DNA from: an uncultured Paracoccaceae bacterium
GTDB lineage: Bacteria; Pseudomonadota; Alphaproteobacteria; Rhodobacterales; Rhodobacteraceae
Reading direction: 5' to 3'
DNA length: 38,479 nucleotides
Assembly: GCA_937907485.1 (NCBI GenBank)
Contig: CALESR010000313.1
Span: 1 to 38,479 of the forward strand
Under the pieces are notes generated by a model. The model made no database searches. It saw only the letters and a program-made list of their open reading frames with translations, and had not been told where the DNA came from. Of this stretch, positions 7,391 through 15,583 are shown piece after piece (the first letter of the stretch is position 1; each line of letters starts with the position of its first letter). Both the position numbers and the translations under genes were made by a program.

Positions 7391-8418
7391 AGGGGTCAGT
7401 GATTGCGCTGGGCCAGATCGACGGGCGCGAAGTGGCGGCCTTGATGGTGGACGGCGTCTTGCAGGATCTGGCGCTGCAGACCGAAGGGCTGGCGCCGGGC
7501 GCCATCTTGCGCGGCGTGGTGGGCCGTCCGATCAAGGGGCTGGGTGGGGTCTTTGTCGATCTGCCCGACGGCCAATCGGGGTTTCTGCGCGCGCCCAAGG
7601 GGCTGGCCCCCGGGCAGCGCATTCTGGTGCAGATCGCCGGGGTTTCGGAGCCGGGCAAGGCCTTGCCGCTGACCCAGCGCCTGCTGTTCAAGAGCCGCTA
7701 TGCGATCCTGACGCCCGAGGCGCCGGGCCTCAACATCAGCCGGTCGATCCGTGACGACGATGAACGGGCCGCGCTGGCCGCGCTGGCGACCGAAGGCATG
7801 GCGGGCGCAGATGAATCGTTGGGGTTGATCCTGCGCTCGGCTTGCGAGGCGGCGGTCGATGAGGCCATCGCCGAGGATATCGCGCAGATGCGCGCGCTGG
7901 CCGAGGCCGTATTGGCGGATCTCAGCGGCGGCCCGGAATTGCTGGTCGATGCCCCCGGCCCGCATGAACTGGCGTGGCGCGACTGGGGCGATGCGGATCA
8001 GGTCGATGACGGCGAGGGTGCGCTGGAGCATTGCGGCGCGCTCGACCAGATCGAGGCGCTGCTGACCCCTGAGGTGGCGCTGGAGGGCGGCGCCTCGATG
8101 TGCGTCGAGGGCACGCGCGCCCTGGTGGCGGTGGATGTGAACACCGGCGCCGATACCTCCCCCGCCGCCGGGCTGAAGGCGAGCATCGCCGCTGCGCGCG
8201 AATTGCCGCGCCAATTGCGCCTGCGCGGTCTGGGCGGCATGGTGGTGATCGACTTCGCCCCCTGTCCAAAGCGGGATCGCCATGTGCTGGATCAGGTGCT
8301 GGCCAAGGCCTTTCGCGCCGATGCGGGCGAGGCGACAATGGCGGGCTGGACCCCCTTGGGCAACTTCGAGCTGACCCGGCGCCGCGACCGCGAGGCGCTG
8401 GCGGGCTGGTGGGCATGA
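7387..8418 (+). CDS. Minimal RNase E/G family ribonuclease
   Basis: A 343-residue member of the RNase E/G family, which cleaves single-stranded RNA and matures 5S and 16S rRNA. The DNase-I-like catalytic core is visible, with the two metal-binding aspartates D250 (LVAVDVNTG) and D289 (MVVIDFAPC). The protein stops soon after NFELTRRRDREAL. It therefore lacks the Zn-link Cys pair and the small dimerisation domain of E. coli RNase G (489 residues) and the scaffold of RNase E. The N-terminus is a short beta-rich region rather than a full-length S1 domain. The start ATG overlaps the maf stop. A further, full-length RNase E presumably exists elsewhere in the genome. Confidence 0.88.
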   Translation: MKGSVIALGQIDGREVAALMVDGVLQDLALQTEGLAPGAILRGVVGRPIKGLGGVFVDLPDGQSGFLRAPKGLAPGQRILVQIAGVSEPGKALPLTQRLLFKSRYAILTPEAPGLNISRSIRDDDERAALAALATEGMAGADESLGLILRSACEAAVDEAIAEDIAQMRALAEAVLADLSGGPELLVDAPGPHELAWRDWGDADQVDDGEGALEHCGALDQIEALLTPEVALEGGASMCVEGTRALVAVDVNTGADTSPAAGLKASIAAARELPRQLRLRGLGGMVVIDFAPCPKRDRHVLDQVLAKAFRADAGEATMAGWTPLGNFELTRRRDREALAGWWA

Positions 8419-8603
8419 GCCGCCGCTGCGCGCAATGCGGCAAGCCGGTGGTGCAGGACTATGCGCCATTCTGTTCCAAGCGCTGCGCCGATGTCGATCT
8501 GGCGCGCTGGCTGAGGGGCGATTACGCGATCCCGGTGGTGGACGAGGCACCGGGGGACACGGATGAAGGCGAAGACCGGGAGGGCGCGGCTCGGGGGCAT
8601 TGA
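8415..8603 (+). CDS. yacG: DNA gyrase inhibitor YacG (zinc ribbon)
   Basis: A 62-residue zinc-binding protein of the YacG family. In E. coli YacG binds GyrB and blocks DNA binding. Zinc ligands are the pair in CAQCGKPV and the pair in FCSKRCADVDL, and RWLRGDYAIP is the conserved continuation. The tail is acidic. The gene overlaps the ribonuclease stop (ATGA). Its stop codon lies in the loop of a GGGGGC/GCCCCC hairpin, so the terminator-like repeat element starts within the reading frame. Confidence 0.93.
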   Translation: MSRRCAQCGKPVVQDYAPFCSKRCADVDLARWLRGDYAIPVVDEAPGDTDEGEDREGAARGH

Positions 8604-8697
8604 GCCCCCGTCGCCGCGCGCGGGGGCGGCCCCGCACGCCGTTCAAGGGGGCACGCCCCCTTGAAGATCCCGTGGATATTTCAAGAGCAAAGATGAG
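8593..8697 (+). repeat. Composite two-hairpin repeat element, copy 1
   Basis: Hairpin 1 is GGGGGC (8593-8598) and GCCCCC (8604-8609), followed by CGTCGCC. Hairpin 2 is a perfect 11-bp inverted repeat, TTCAAGGGGGC (8642-8652) and GCCCCCTTGAA (8655-8665). Then comes a tail, TGGATATTTCAAGAGCAAAG, within 8673-8692. The same order with related sequence recurs at 32165-32290. It probably terminates yacG transcription. It also fills the otherwise gene-free gap before the MFS gene. Confidence 0.75.
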
Positions 8698-8758
8698 GTT
8701 GGGGCTTGTGGTTCCGCGGCAAGCTTGATTCGCTGCCAGCGGGCAGGGGAGGGTGCAA

Positions 8759-9970
8759 ATGCAGCCGATAAGCGGGTTCGTGCGCGAGAATGCGCGCTGG
8801 CTGGGGGTCTGCGCGCTGATCTCGTTCCTGTCGAGTTTCGGGCAGACGTTTTTCATCGCCGTCTTCGCCGGGGCCGTCCGGGGGGAATTCGGGTTGAGCC
8901 ATGCCGGGTGGGGCGGCCTCTATGCCGCCGCTACGACGGCGTCGGCGGCGGTGATGGTCTTTGCCGGTGGGCTGAGCGACCGGCTGCGCGTGCGGGTTCT
9001 GGGACCGGTGGTCATGCTGGGGCTGGCCTTGGCGGCGCTGGCGATGGCTTGGGCACCAGGTCTGTGGACCTTGGGCATGGCCCTGTTCCTGCTCAGGTTT
9101 TTCGGTCAGGGGATGATGAGCCACACGGCGATTACCGCCGTTGCGCGCTGGTTTGTCGCCTCGCGCGGGCGGGCGGTGGCCTTGGTCACGCTGGGGTTCT
9201 CGCTGGGCGAGGCGTTCTTGCCGCTCAGCGGGGTGCTGGTGATGGGCGCGCTGGGCTGGCGCGGCGCATGGGTGGTGGTGGCGGTGATCCTGCTGCTGGC
9301 GGCGCCTGTGGTGGCGCTGCTGATGCGTCAGGAGCGCACGCCGCAGAGTTTCACGCAGAGCCACGGCGCGCTGGGGCGGCGGGGCCGGATGTGGACGCGC
9401 GGCGATGTGCTCAAGGACCCGATGTTCTGGCTGATGGTGCCGGCGCTGTTGGGCCCGCCGCTGTGGAACACCGCGTTCTTTTTTCATCAGGTCCATCTGG
9501 CCGAGGTCAAGGGTTGGACCCATGCCGCGCTGGTGGGGCTGTTTCCGGCCTTTACGCTGGCGGGGGTTACCGGAGCCCTCGGGGCAGGGTGGCTGATCGA
9601 CCGGCTGGGCTCGGCGCGGTTGATGCCGCTCTATTTGCTGGGCATGGCGGCGGGTTATGCGGTCTTTGCCCCGGCAGCGAGCCCCGTGGCCGGGGCGCTG
9701 GCGCTGGGTTTGATGGGGCTGACAGCGGGGCTGCATGGCACGATGATGGCGACGCTCTGGGCCGAAGCCTATGGCACGCAGCACATCGGAGCGATCCGGG
9801 CGATGCTGGGCGCGGTGATGGTGCTGGGCACGGCGATGGGGCCGGGGCTGACCGGGGTCTTGATCGACGCGGGCGTCGACTATGCGCGGCAGGGCTGGGG
9901 TGTGGTGGTCTATTGTCTGATCGCCGCGGCACTGGCCGGGCTGGCGGCGCGGCGGATGCAGGCGGGCTGA
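8759..9970 (+). CDS. MFS transporter
   Basis: A 403-residue major facilitator superfamily carrier with about twelve hydrophobic helices. Recognisable elements are the loop 2-3 motif GGLSDRLRVRVLG, the helix-4/5 region with FGQGMMSHTAITAVARWF, and the second-half loop LGAGWLIDRLGSARLMPLY. The RWF(V)ASRGRA stretch resembles the monocarboxylate/oxalate:formate antiporter group, so an organic acid substrate is plausible. I took the ATG at 8759, with GGGGAGG about six bases upstream; GTG at 8753 is an alternative. The acetate kinase-PduL gene follows 62 bases later on the same strand, which would suit a carboxylate importer. Confidence 0.87.
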   Translation: MQPISGFVRENARWLGVCALISFLSSFGQTFFIAVFAGAVRGEFGLSHAGWGGLYAAATTASAAVMVFAGGLSDRLRVRVLGPVVMLGLALAALAMAWAPGLWTLGMALFLLRFFGQGMMSHTAITAVARWFVASRGRAVALVTLGFSLGEAFLPLSGVLVMGALGWRGAWVVVAVILLLAAPVVALLMRQERTPQSFTQSHGALGRRGRMWTRGDVLKDPMFWLMVPALLGPPLWNTAFFFHQVHLAEVKGWTHAALVGLFPAFTLAGVTGALGAGWLIDRLGSARLMPLYLLGMAAGYAVFAPAASPVAGALALGLMGLTAGLHGTMMATLWAEAYGTQHIGAIRAMLGAVMVLGTAMGPGLTGVLIDAGVDYARQGWGVVVYCLIAAALAGLAARRMQAG

Positions 9971-10032
9971 CCTGCGTCAAGGTTCTGTTACCGGTTCTGT
10001 CGCAGGATCGGACGGCAAAACGGGGTAGGTGG

Positions 10033-11811
10033 ATGCGGATACTGGTGTTCAACGCGGGCTCGTCCAGCCTGAAGTTCGGGGTCTTCGAGGCAGGCGATCG
10101 CCAACTGTTCAAGGGCAGTTTCGATCGATTTCAGGGCGGTTCCTGTGAGGCGCGGTTGCAGGCCGGGGTGCGGCGCGAGGCGCTCCGCCTGCCCTTGGCC
10201 GATCTGGCAGCGGCGACGGCGGCGGTGCCGGGTCTGCTGGCCGAATGGGGCATCCCTGCACCCGAGGCTGTCGGTCACCGAATCGCGCATGGTGGCGACG
10301 GGTTCACGGGCCCGGCGCTGCTGGACGCGGCAACGCTGGCGCGGATCGAGACGCTGACGCCGCTGGCGCCCCTGCACAACCCGGCCAATCTGGCGGCGGT
10401 GCGGCTGGCGCAGGCGGTCTGGCCCGACCTGCCGCAGGTCGGCGTCTTTGACACCGCGTTCCATCTGACCAACCCGGCGCGGGTGACGACCTATGCAGTG
10501 CCAAAGCTTTGGCGCGAGGCCGGGCTCAGGCGGTACGGCTTTCATGGCACGTCACATGCCTATGTCGCGCAGCGCGCCGCCGAGGCGCTGGGGCGGCCGT
10601 TGTCCGATCTGCGGCTGGTCTCGGTGCATCTGGGCAATGGCGCCAGCGCCTGCGCGGTCGATCTGGGGCGCTCGCTGGACAGTTCCATGGGCCTGACGCC
10701 GCTGGAGGGGCTGGTGATGGGCACGCGCTCGGGCGATGTGGACCCCGGCGCCTTTGGCTTTCTGGCGCGTCAACTGGGTCTGAGCGTCGCGCAGATCGAG
10801 GCCGGGCTTTATAACGACAGCGGGCTCAAGGGCCTGACCGGCAGTTCCGACATGCGCGACGTCGAGGAGCGCGCGGCAGCGGGCGACCCTGAGGCGCAAC
10901 TGGCGATCAACCTTTATGCCTATAGGGTGCGCAAATACATCGGCGCCTATGCGGCGGCGATGGGCGGGCTGGATGCGGTGGTGTTCACCGGCGGGATCGG
11001 TGAAAACTCGGCCTCGATGCGGCGACGGGTCTGCGACGGGCTGGATTTCATGGGCCTCAGGCTGGACCACGACCGCAATCTGGCCGTCGATCTGTCCGAC
11101 CGGGCGGCGCCGCAGATTCAGGCCTATGGCTCGCGCGTGGCAGTGCTGGTGACCGAAACCGCCGAGCAATTGCAGATCGCCCGCGCCGTGGCGGCGCATC
11201 TGGCGCGGCCCGAACCGCTGCGGCGCCCGCTGCCGGTGGCGGTCTCGGGTCGTCATGTGCATCTGAGCGCCGACACATTGGCCGCGCTGTTTGGGGCGGA
11301 CGCCACGCTGACGCCGGACAAGCCACTGCGCCAGCCGGGCAACTGGGTGGCGCGTGAACGGGTGACGCTGGTCGGCCCCAAGGGGCAGTTGGAGCAGGTG
11401 GCGATCCTCGGCCCGCTGCGTAAACGCACGCAGATCGAGGTCTCGCGCACCGACAGCTTTGCGCTGGGCATCGCCGCGCCTGTGCGCGATTCCGGGCAGT
11501 TGGACGGCACGCCGCAGGTGCGCATCCTCGGCCCTGCCGGGCAGATCGACAGCGACGGGCTGATCGTCGCCGCGCGCCATATCCACATCAACCCGGCGGA
11601 TGCGGCGGCGATGGGCCTGGCGGATGGCGAGGAGGTTTCGGTTCGCATTGGCGAGGGTGAGCGGGCGCTGACCTTTGGCCGCACGCTGATCCGCGTGCAG
11701 CCGAACGCCTTTACCGAGATGCACATCGACACCGACGAGGCCAATGCGGCGGGCATCGGCGCCGGGTCCGAGGGGCAGGTGATCGAAGGCGTCGCGGCCC
11801 ATCTGGGTTGA
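10033..11811 (+). CDS. Acetate kinase-PduL phosphotransacylase fusion
   Basis: A 592-residue protein joining two enzymes. Residues 1 to about 390 are acetate/propionate kinase: NAGSSSLKFG (7-16), GHRIAHGG (81-88), FDTAFH (139-144), RRYGFHGTSH (166-175), HLGNGAS, MGTRSGDVDPG and FTGGIGENS. Residues about 398-592 are a PduL phosphate acyltransferase, with the zinc-binding SGRHVHLS (405-412), AARHIHIN (513-520) and NAFTEMHIDTDEANA. Together they would convert acyl-CoA plus Pi to acyl-phosphate, then to carboxylate plus ATP, and the reverse. PduL is known from microcompartment operons, but no shell genes are near, so this is a cytoplasmic version. The ATG at 10033 gives a standard AckA N-terminus; a long frame running back to 8725 is shadow. 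Both halves keep their signature residues, so both are probably active. Confidence 0.93.
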   Translation: MRILVFNAGSSSLKFGVFEAGDRQLFKGSFDRFQGGSCEARLQAGVRREALRLPLADLAAATAAVPGLLAEWGIPAPEAVGHRIAHGGDGFTGPALLDAATLARIETLTPLAPLHNPANLAAVRLAQAVWPDLPQVGVFDTAFHLTNPARVTTYAVPKLWREAGLRRYGFHGTSHAYVAQRAAEALGRPLSDLRLVSVHLGNGASACAVDLGRSLDSSMGLTPLEGLVMGTRSGDVDPGAFGFLARQLGLSVAQIEAGLYNDSGLKGLTGSSDMRDVEERAAAGDPEAQLAINLYAYRVRKYIGAYAAAMGGLDAVVFTGGIGENSASMRRRVCDGLDFMGLRLDHDRNLAVDLSDRAAPQIQAYGSRVAVLVTETAEQLQIARAVAAHLARPEPLRRPLPVAVSGRHVHLSADTLAALFGADATLTPDKPLRQPGNWVARERVTLVGPKGQLEQVAILGPLRKRTQIEVSRTDSFALGIAAPVRDSGQLDGTPQVRILGPAGQIDSDGLIVAARHIHINPADAAAMGLADGEEVSVRIGEGERALTFGRTLIRVQPNAFTEMHIDTDEANAAGIGAGSEGQVIEGVAAHLG

Positions 11812-11819
11812 GGGTGGCT

Positions 11820-13889
11820 TCAGTCCGGCGCCAGCGCCGTCACTTCGCGGCGGAAAGGCAGGGCGTCGCCAAGGGGCGGCGTTTCCAACTCGCGGGCATA
11901 GCGGTGCCCGGCATAGGTCGCCCAGGCGATCGGCCCCGGCGCCTCGGCATCGCCGATGCGCTGCACGCTGGCGATCCCGGCGTCGGCCCAGTCACCCTGT
12001 CGTGCCCGAAGCGCATGAAACAACGCGTCGTCGGATTGGCGCGAGGCCACAATCACCACAGCGTCGCAACCGGTCAACGCGCGGCGGTCGGTATAGCTGC
12101 AATTGGTCTCGACCCTGTCGCGCAGGATCGCGGTGACACCCCGGTTGAGCACGATTTCGACACCGGCCTGAACCAGCCGCAGGTGAATCGCCTTTTGCTC
12201 CAAAGTGTTGCGCGCCCAGTCCGAGACATAGGGCGCAGGCGTCACCAACGTGACATCGCAGCCCTTTTGCGCCAACAATTCGGCCAGCACGCCGCCCATG
12301 TAATAATGATCGTCGTCATAGACCACCACCCGGCCCGCGGGCAGCCGCCCGTCCATCACGTCATCCGGGGTGAACAGCGCCATGCCCGGGTCAATCGGCA
12401 TCGGCACGACATGCTGGCGCGAGACGCCATCGGCGCGCCATGTCGACCCGGTGGCGATGCAGATATGCTGAAAGCCAAAGTCGAGGATCTGCGCGGCATC
12501 GAGGCGCGAGTCGAGATAGGTTTCGACATTCGCCCGTTGCGAGATCTGATAGGTCCGGTAATCCGCCACCCGGCCCCAGGCCGACAACCCCGGCAACCGT
12601 CGCTCGCGCGCGACCCGGCCACCCAGCACTGTTCCCGCCTCGGCCAGCGCCACGTCATAGCCGCGCAGCGCCAGCGCCCGCGTCGCCTCCAGCCCGGCAG
12701 GCCCGGCGCCGACCACCAGCACGCGGCCACCGGGGCCCTTTGGGTTCATCCGCTCGGGGTGCCAGCCCTTGCGCCATTCCTCCATGAAGGTCGGGTTCTG
12801 CGTGCAGCGCGAAATCGACATCGTCATGTCGCCGGTGATGCAGATGTTGCAGCCGATGCATTCGCGGATGTCCTCAGGGCGGCCCTGCTCGATCTTTTGC
12901 GGCAGGAAGGGGTCGGCGATTGACGGGCGGGCGCAGCCGATGAAATCCAGCGTGCCTGAGGTTATCATCCGCGCCATCACATCCGGCGAGGTAAAGCGCC
13001 CGACGCCGACCACCGGCCGGTCCGACAATTGCCGGATGCCGGTGACCAGCGCCTCCTGCGCGCCCTCACCCTTGAAACGCGAGGGGCCGGAACACTCGTC
13101 CCACGTGCCTTGCGCCAGATCCCACAGGTCGGGCAAGTCGCGGTGCATCTCGATGAAATCACGGACCTCGGCGTTGGAAAACCCCAGCGCGCCGATGTGC
13201 TCATCCAGCGAGACCCGCAGCGTCAGGCCCATGCTGCCGCCCACCGCGTCGCGCATATCGGCCACCACCTCGCGCACAAAGCGCGAGCGGTTCTCCAGAC
13301 TGCCGCCGTATTCGTCGCTGCGCTGGTTGGTGGCGCGGCTGAGGAAGTGCTGAAAGATGCCGAACCCATGCGCGCCGTACAGGCAGATCAGGTCGAACCC
13401 GGCCAGCTTCGAGCGTTTCGCTGCGTTGACGAACCAGCGGCGCAGGTTGGTGATGTCGGTCTTGTCCATCGCCCGGGCTTGCACCGGGTCGTTGGTAAAG
13501 GTGCGGATCGGCAGCGCCGTAGGGGCCAGCGGCACCTCCTTGGTATAGAGGTTCGGCCCGTTGATCCCCGAATAGGCCAACTGGATCCCCGCCAGCGCGC
13601 CGTGGGTCTTCATCCGCTCGGCCATCTTGCGCAAGGCGGGGATGTCCTGATCCTCCCACAGCCGCAGTTCGATGAACGGGGTGATTTCCGAGGAATGGTG
13701 CATCTCGGTTTGTTCGGTGAAGATCACCCCCCAGCCGCCCTGCGCCTTGATCCCGCGCATCTCGGCCGCTGCCGAAGGGTCGCGATAGCCGCCGCCATTG
13801 CAATGCGGCACCTGATAGAAGCGGTTCTTGGCCATCAGCGGCCCGATGGCCAGCGGCTGGAACAGGATGTCATGGCGGGGATCGCGCAA
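11820..13889 (-). CDS. Dimethylamine/trimethylamine dehydrogenase-like flavoprotein (FMN, 4Fe-4S, ADP/FAD-like domain)
   Basis: A 689-residue protein matching the TMADH/DMADH family along its length. The barrel carries C30 (VPHCNG), the site of the 6-S-cysteinyl-FMN link, and Y171-G-A-H174, matching TMADH Tyr169/His172. The iron-sulphur Cys set is C344, C347, C350 and C362 (ECIGCNICITG...RCTQNP), followed by a Rossmann motif VLVVGAGPAGLEA near 390. Position 60 is Gln, as in DMADH, where TMADH has Tyr, so a secondary amine is the likelier substrate. I chose the TTG start at 13889: GGAGG lies five bases upstream and the family begins there with RDPRHDILF. A start at 13985 would overlap the LysR gene. 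Electrons would normally go to ETF, which is not in the window. It is the last gene of a five-gene operon. Confidence 0.9.
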   Translation of the reverse strand: MRDPRHDILFQPLAIGPLMAKNRFYQVPHCNGGGYRDPSAAAEMRGIKAQGGWGVIFTEQTEMHHSSEITPFIELRLWEDQDIPALRKMAERMKTHGALAGIQLAYSGINGPNLYTKEVPLAPTALPIRTFTNDPVQARAMDKTDITNLRRWFVNAAKRSKLAGFDLICLYGAHGFGIFQHFLSRATNQRSDEYGGSLENRSRFVREVVADMRDAVGGSMGLTLRVSLDEHIGALGFSNAEVRDFIEMHRDLPDLWDLAQGTWDECSGPSRFKGEGAQEALVTGIRQLSDRPVVGVGRFTSPDVMARMITSGTLDFIGCARPSIADPFLPQKIEQGRPEDIRECIGCNICITGDMTMSISRCTQNPTFMEEWRKGWHPERMNPKGPGGRVLVVGAGPAGLEATRALALRGYDVALAEAGTVLGGRVARERRLPGLSAWGRVADYRTYQISQRANVETYLDSRLDAAQILDFGFQHICIATGSTWRADGVSRQHVVPMPIDPGMALFTPDDVMDGRLPAGRVVVYDDDHYYMGGVLAELLAQKGCDVTLVTPAPYVSDWARNTLEQKAIHLRLVQAGVEIVLNRGVTAILRDRVETNCSYTDRRALTGCDAVVIVASRQSDDALFHALRARQGDWADAGIASVQRIGDAEAPGPIAWATYAGHRYARELETPPLGDALPFRREVTALAPD

Positions 13890-13918
13890 GGGGGCCTCCG
13901 GCGGGATTCGAGGGGTGT

Positions 13919-14908
13919 TCAACGGTTTGGCGGGGGACGCATGTTCATGCCGGGGATGCTGGCGTCGGTAATCAGCGCGCGGCAATGCTCGACAAAGGCG
14001 CGCAGGGTCAGCAAGGCATCCGCGCCCTCGACCAGCGCCAACCCCAGCATCATCGGCCGCACCGCACCGACCAGCGGCACAAAGCGCAGTTTGCGGCCAT
14101 CGGGGGCGAGGTCATGCAGCGGGCGGATGTTGGCGATGGCATAGCCATAGCCATTGGCGACCAGCGAGCGCATCACCGCCATGTCGCGCGTGCGCTCGGC
14201 AATACGCGGGGTGACGCCCTCGGCGGCCAACAGGGACAGGAAGTAGTCCGAACTGAAGGGCAGGTCCAACATCACCATCGGATGCTCGCGTAACTGCCCG
14301 GCCGTCACGCTGTCCAGCCCGGCCAGCGGGTGCGTGTCCGCGACCAGCACATAGGGTGGCAGTTCGACCAGCGGGATAAAGCGCAGGGTCGGCGGGATCT
14401 CCAGATCATAGGTCAGCGCGACGTCGATTGTGCCGCCCAGCAGCCCGGCAAAGATGTCCTGCTGGTTCAGTTCGAACTGACGGATGCGCACGGCGGGAAA
14501 GTCGTCCTCGAACCGGCGGCGCAATTGCGGCAGCAGCAACTGCGCAAAGGTCAACAGGCAGCCGACCGCCAAGGGCCCCTGCACGCTGCCCGACACCTCG
14601 CCTGCCAGTCGGTTCAGCGCCTCGGCCTGCGCCAGCACCTGCCGGGCCTGCGCCAGCATCTGCCGCCCGGCCTGGGTCAGCGCCAGCCCCTGCGCGTGTT
14701 TGCGCACGAACAGCGGCAGGCCGAAGTCCGCCTCAAGCTGGCTGATCGCGGTGGAAATCGACGGCGACGAGACATTCACCCGCTGCGCCGCCAGCGCGAT
14801 ACTGCCTGCCTCACCCACCGCGATGAAATATTCGAGCTGGCGCAGGGTAAAGCGCAACGGCAGCGCCCGGCCGTCACGCCGAGGGGCAGGGGGCGGCGGC
14901 GCGCTCAC
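13919..14908 (-). CDS. LysR family transcriptional regulator
   Basis: A 329-residue LysR-type regulator. The N-terminal winged helix-turn-helix is at about residues 19-78 (TLRQLEYFIAVGEAGSIALAA, then SSPSISTAISQLE and LPLFVRKHAQGLALT). A periplasmic-binding-protein-like effector domain follows (GPLAVGCLLTF through GYGYAIANIRP). The start is GTG at 14908 inside the DUF1028 stop (GTGA overlap). It lies between structural genes of the operon rather than divergent from them, which is unusual for LysR genes and implies that the regulator is made together with its targets. The effector is unknown, perhaps the amine substrate or an oxidation product. Confidence 0.92.
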   Translation of the reverse strand: MSAPPPPAPRRDGRALPLRFTLRQLEYFIAVGEAGSIALAAQRVNVSSPSISTAISQLEADFGLPLFVRKHAQGLALTQAGRQMLAQARQVLAQAEALNRLAGEVSGSVQGPLAVGCLLTFAQLLLPQLRRRFEDDFPAVRIRQFELNQQDIFAGLLGGTIDVALTYDLEIPPTLRFIPLVELPPYVLVADTHPLAGLDSVTAGQLREHPMVMLDLPFSSDYFLSLLAAEGVTPRIAERTRDMAVMRSLVANGYGYAIANIRPLHDLAPDGRKLRFVPLVGAVRPMMLGLALVEGADALLTLRAFVEHCRALITDASIPGMNMRPPPNR

Positions 14909-15579
14909 AGGTCGCCCGGAACGCCATAGCTGGGCGCTGCCCGTGGGTCGAGCGCGCGCTGCACATAGGCGTCAAGCTGCGGTTGATACAGCGCCCAGAG
15001 CGCGGCGAGGTCCGCAATCGGGCAGCCCTCGGTCCAGTCCACGCGCAGATCGGCGACCGGCCAAGACACCTTGTCCATGATCTTCAGCCCCGCCGAATGC
15101 ACCGGCCCGGCCTCGCCCCCTGCCGCCAGCCCGGCGCGCATCGCGGCGATCAGCCGGTCGCCCAGCGGCCCGCTCGCCGCCTGAAACCCCGCGACTATCG
15201 CCGCCGGCACGCCGTCATTGGCCAAGAGGTTCCCACCCGAGGCCACATCGACCCCCTGCGCCTGCGTCCAGATGCCCAGCGACCGGGGGCCGGAATGGAT
15301 CGCCGTTCGCCCCTGTGCGTCAATCGCCAGCACCTGCCGGTATTCCGGGAACCGCGCCTGTTCCTGCATCCGGGCGATGGCCTCAGCCGCGCCGAGGCCC
15401 CCTTGCATCAGGTCCAGCACCAGCGGCCCCAGCGACGGGTCGGTGACATTCTGCGAGGCCACCGCGCCCACACCCGCCCGCGCATGCGAACAGCGCGCGG
15501 CGACAGCGGGCGAGGACGAGGCGATGGCCACCCCGAATTGCCCGGTGCGGGCACAGCGCGCGACGAGGGAAAAGGTCAT
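14905..15579 (-). CDS. DUF1028 domain protein (Ntn-hydrolase-like)
   Basis: A 224-residue protein recognised as DUF1028, which has a fold related to N-terminal nucleophile hydrolases. Family strings are MTFSLVARCARTGQFGVAIAS at the start, then AARCSHARAGVGAVASQN, GGNLLANDGVPAAI and a late region with DLRVDWTEGCPIADL. The ATG at 15579 fits this start and lies four bases after the RidA stop; a longer frame upstream is shadow. No reaction is established for the family. Its place between RidA-like and amine dehydrogenase genes suggests hydrolysis of an amide or cyclic intermediate, which is inference only. Confidence 0.87.
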   Translation of the reverse strand: MTFSLVARCARTGQFGVAIASSSPAVAARCSHARAGVGAVASQNVTDPSLGPLVLDLMQGGLGAAEAIARMQEQARFPEYRQVLAIDAQGRTAIHSGPRSLGIWTQAQGVDVASGGNLLANDGVPAAIVAGFQAASGPLGDRLIAAMRAGLAAGGEAGPVHSAGLKIMDKVSWPVADLRVDWTEGCPIADLAALWALYQPQLDAYVQRALDPRAAPSYGVPGDL

Positions 15580-15583
15580 GCGC

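Noticed and set aside
7396..8856. A 486-codon minus-strand frame opposite the RNase E/G and yacG genes.
   Set aside because: Shadow with no family features, covering two well-supported genes.
8725..11811. A 1028-codon open frame suggesting a giant protein fused to acetate kinase.
   Set aside because: The first 436 codons are an out-of-frame reading of the MFS gene (low-complexity Arg/Gly/Ala). The real start is the ATG at 10033 with a standard AckA N-terminus.
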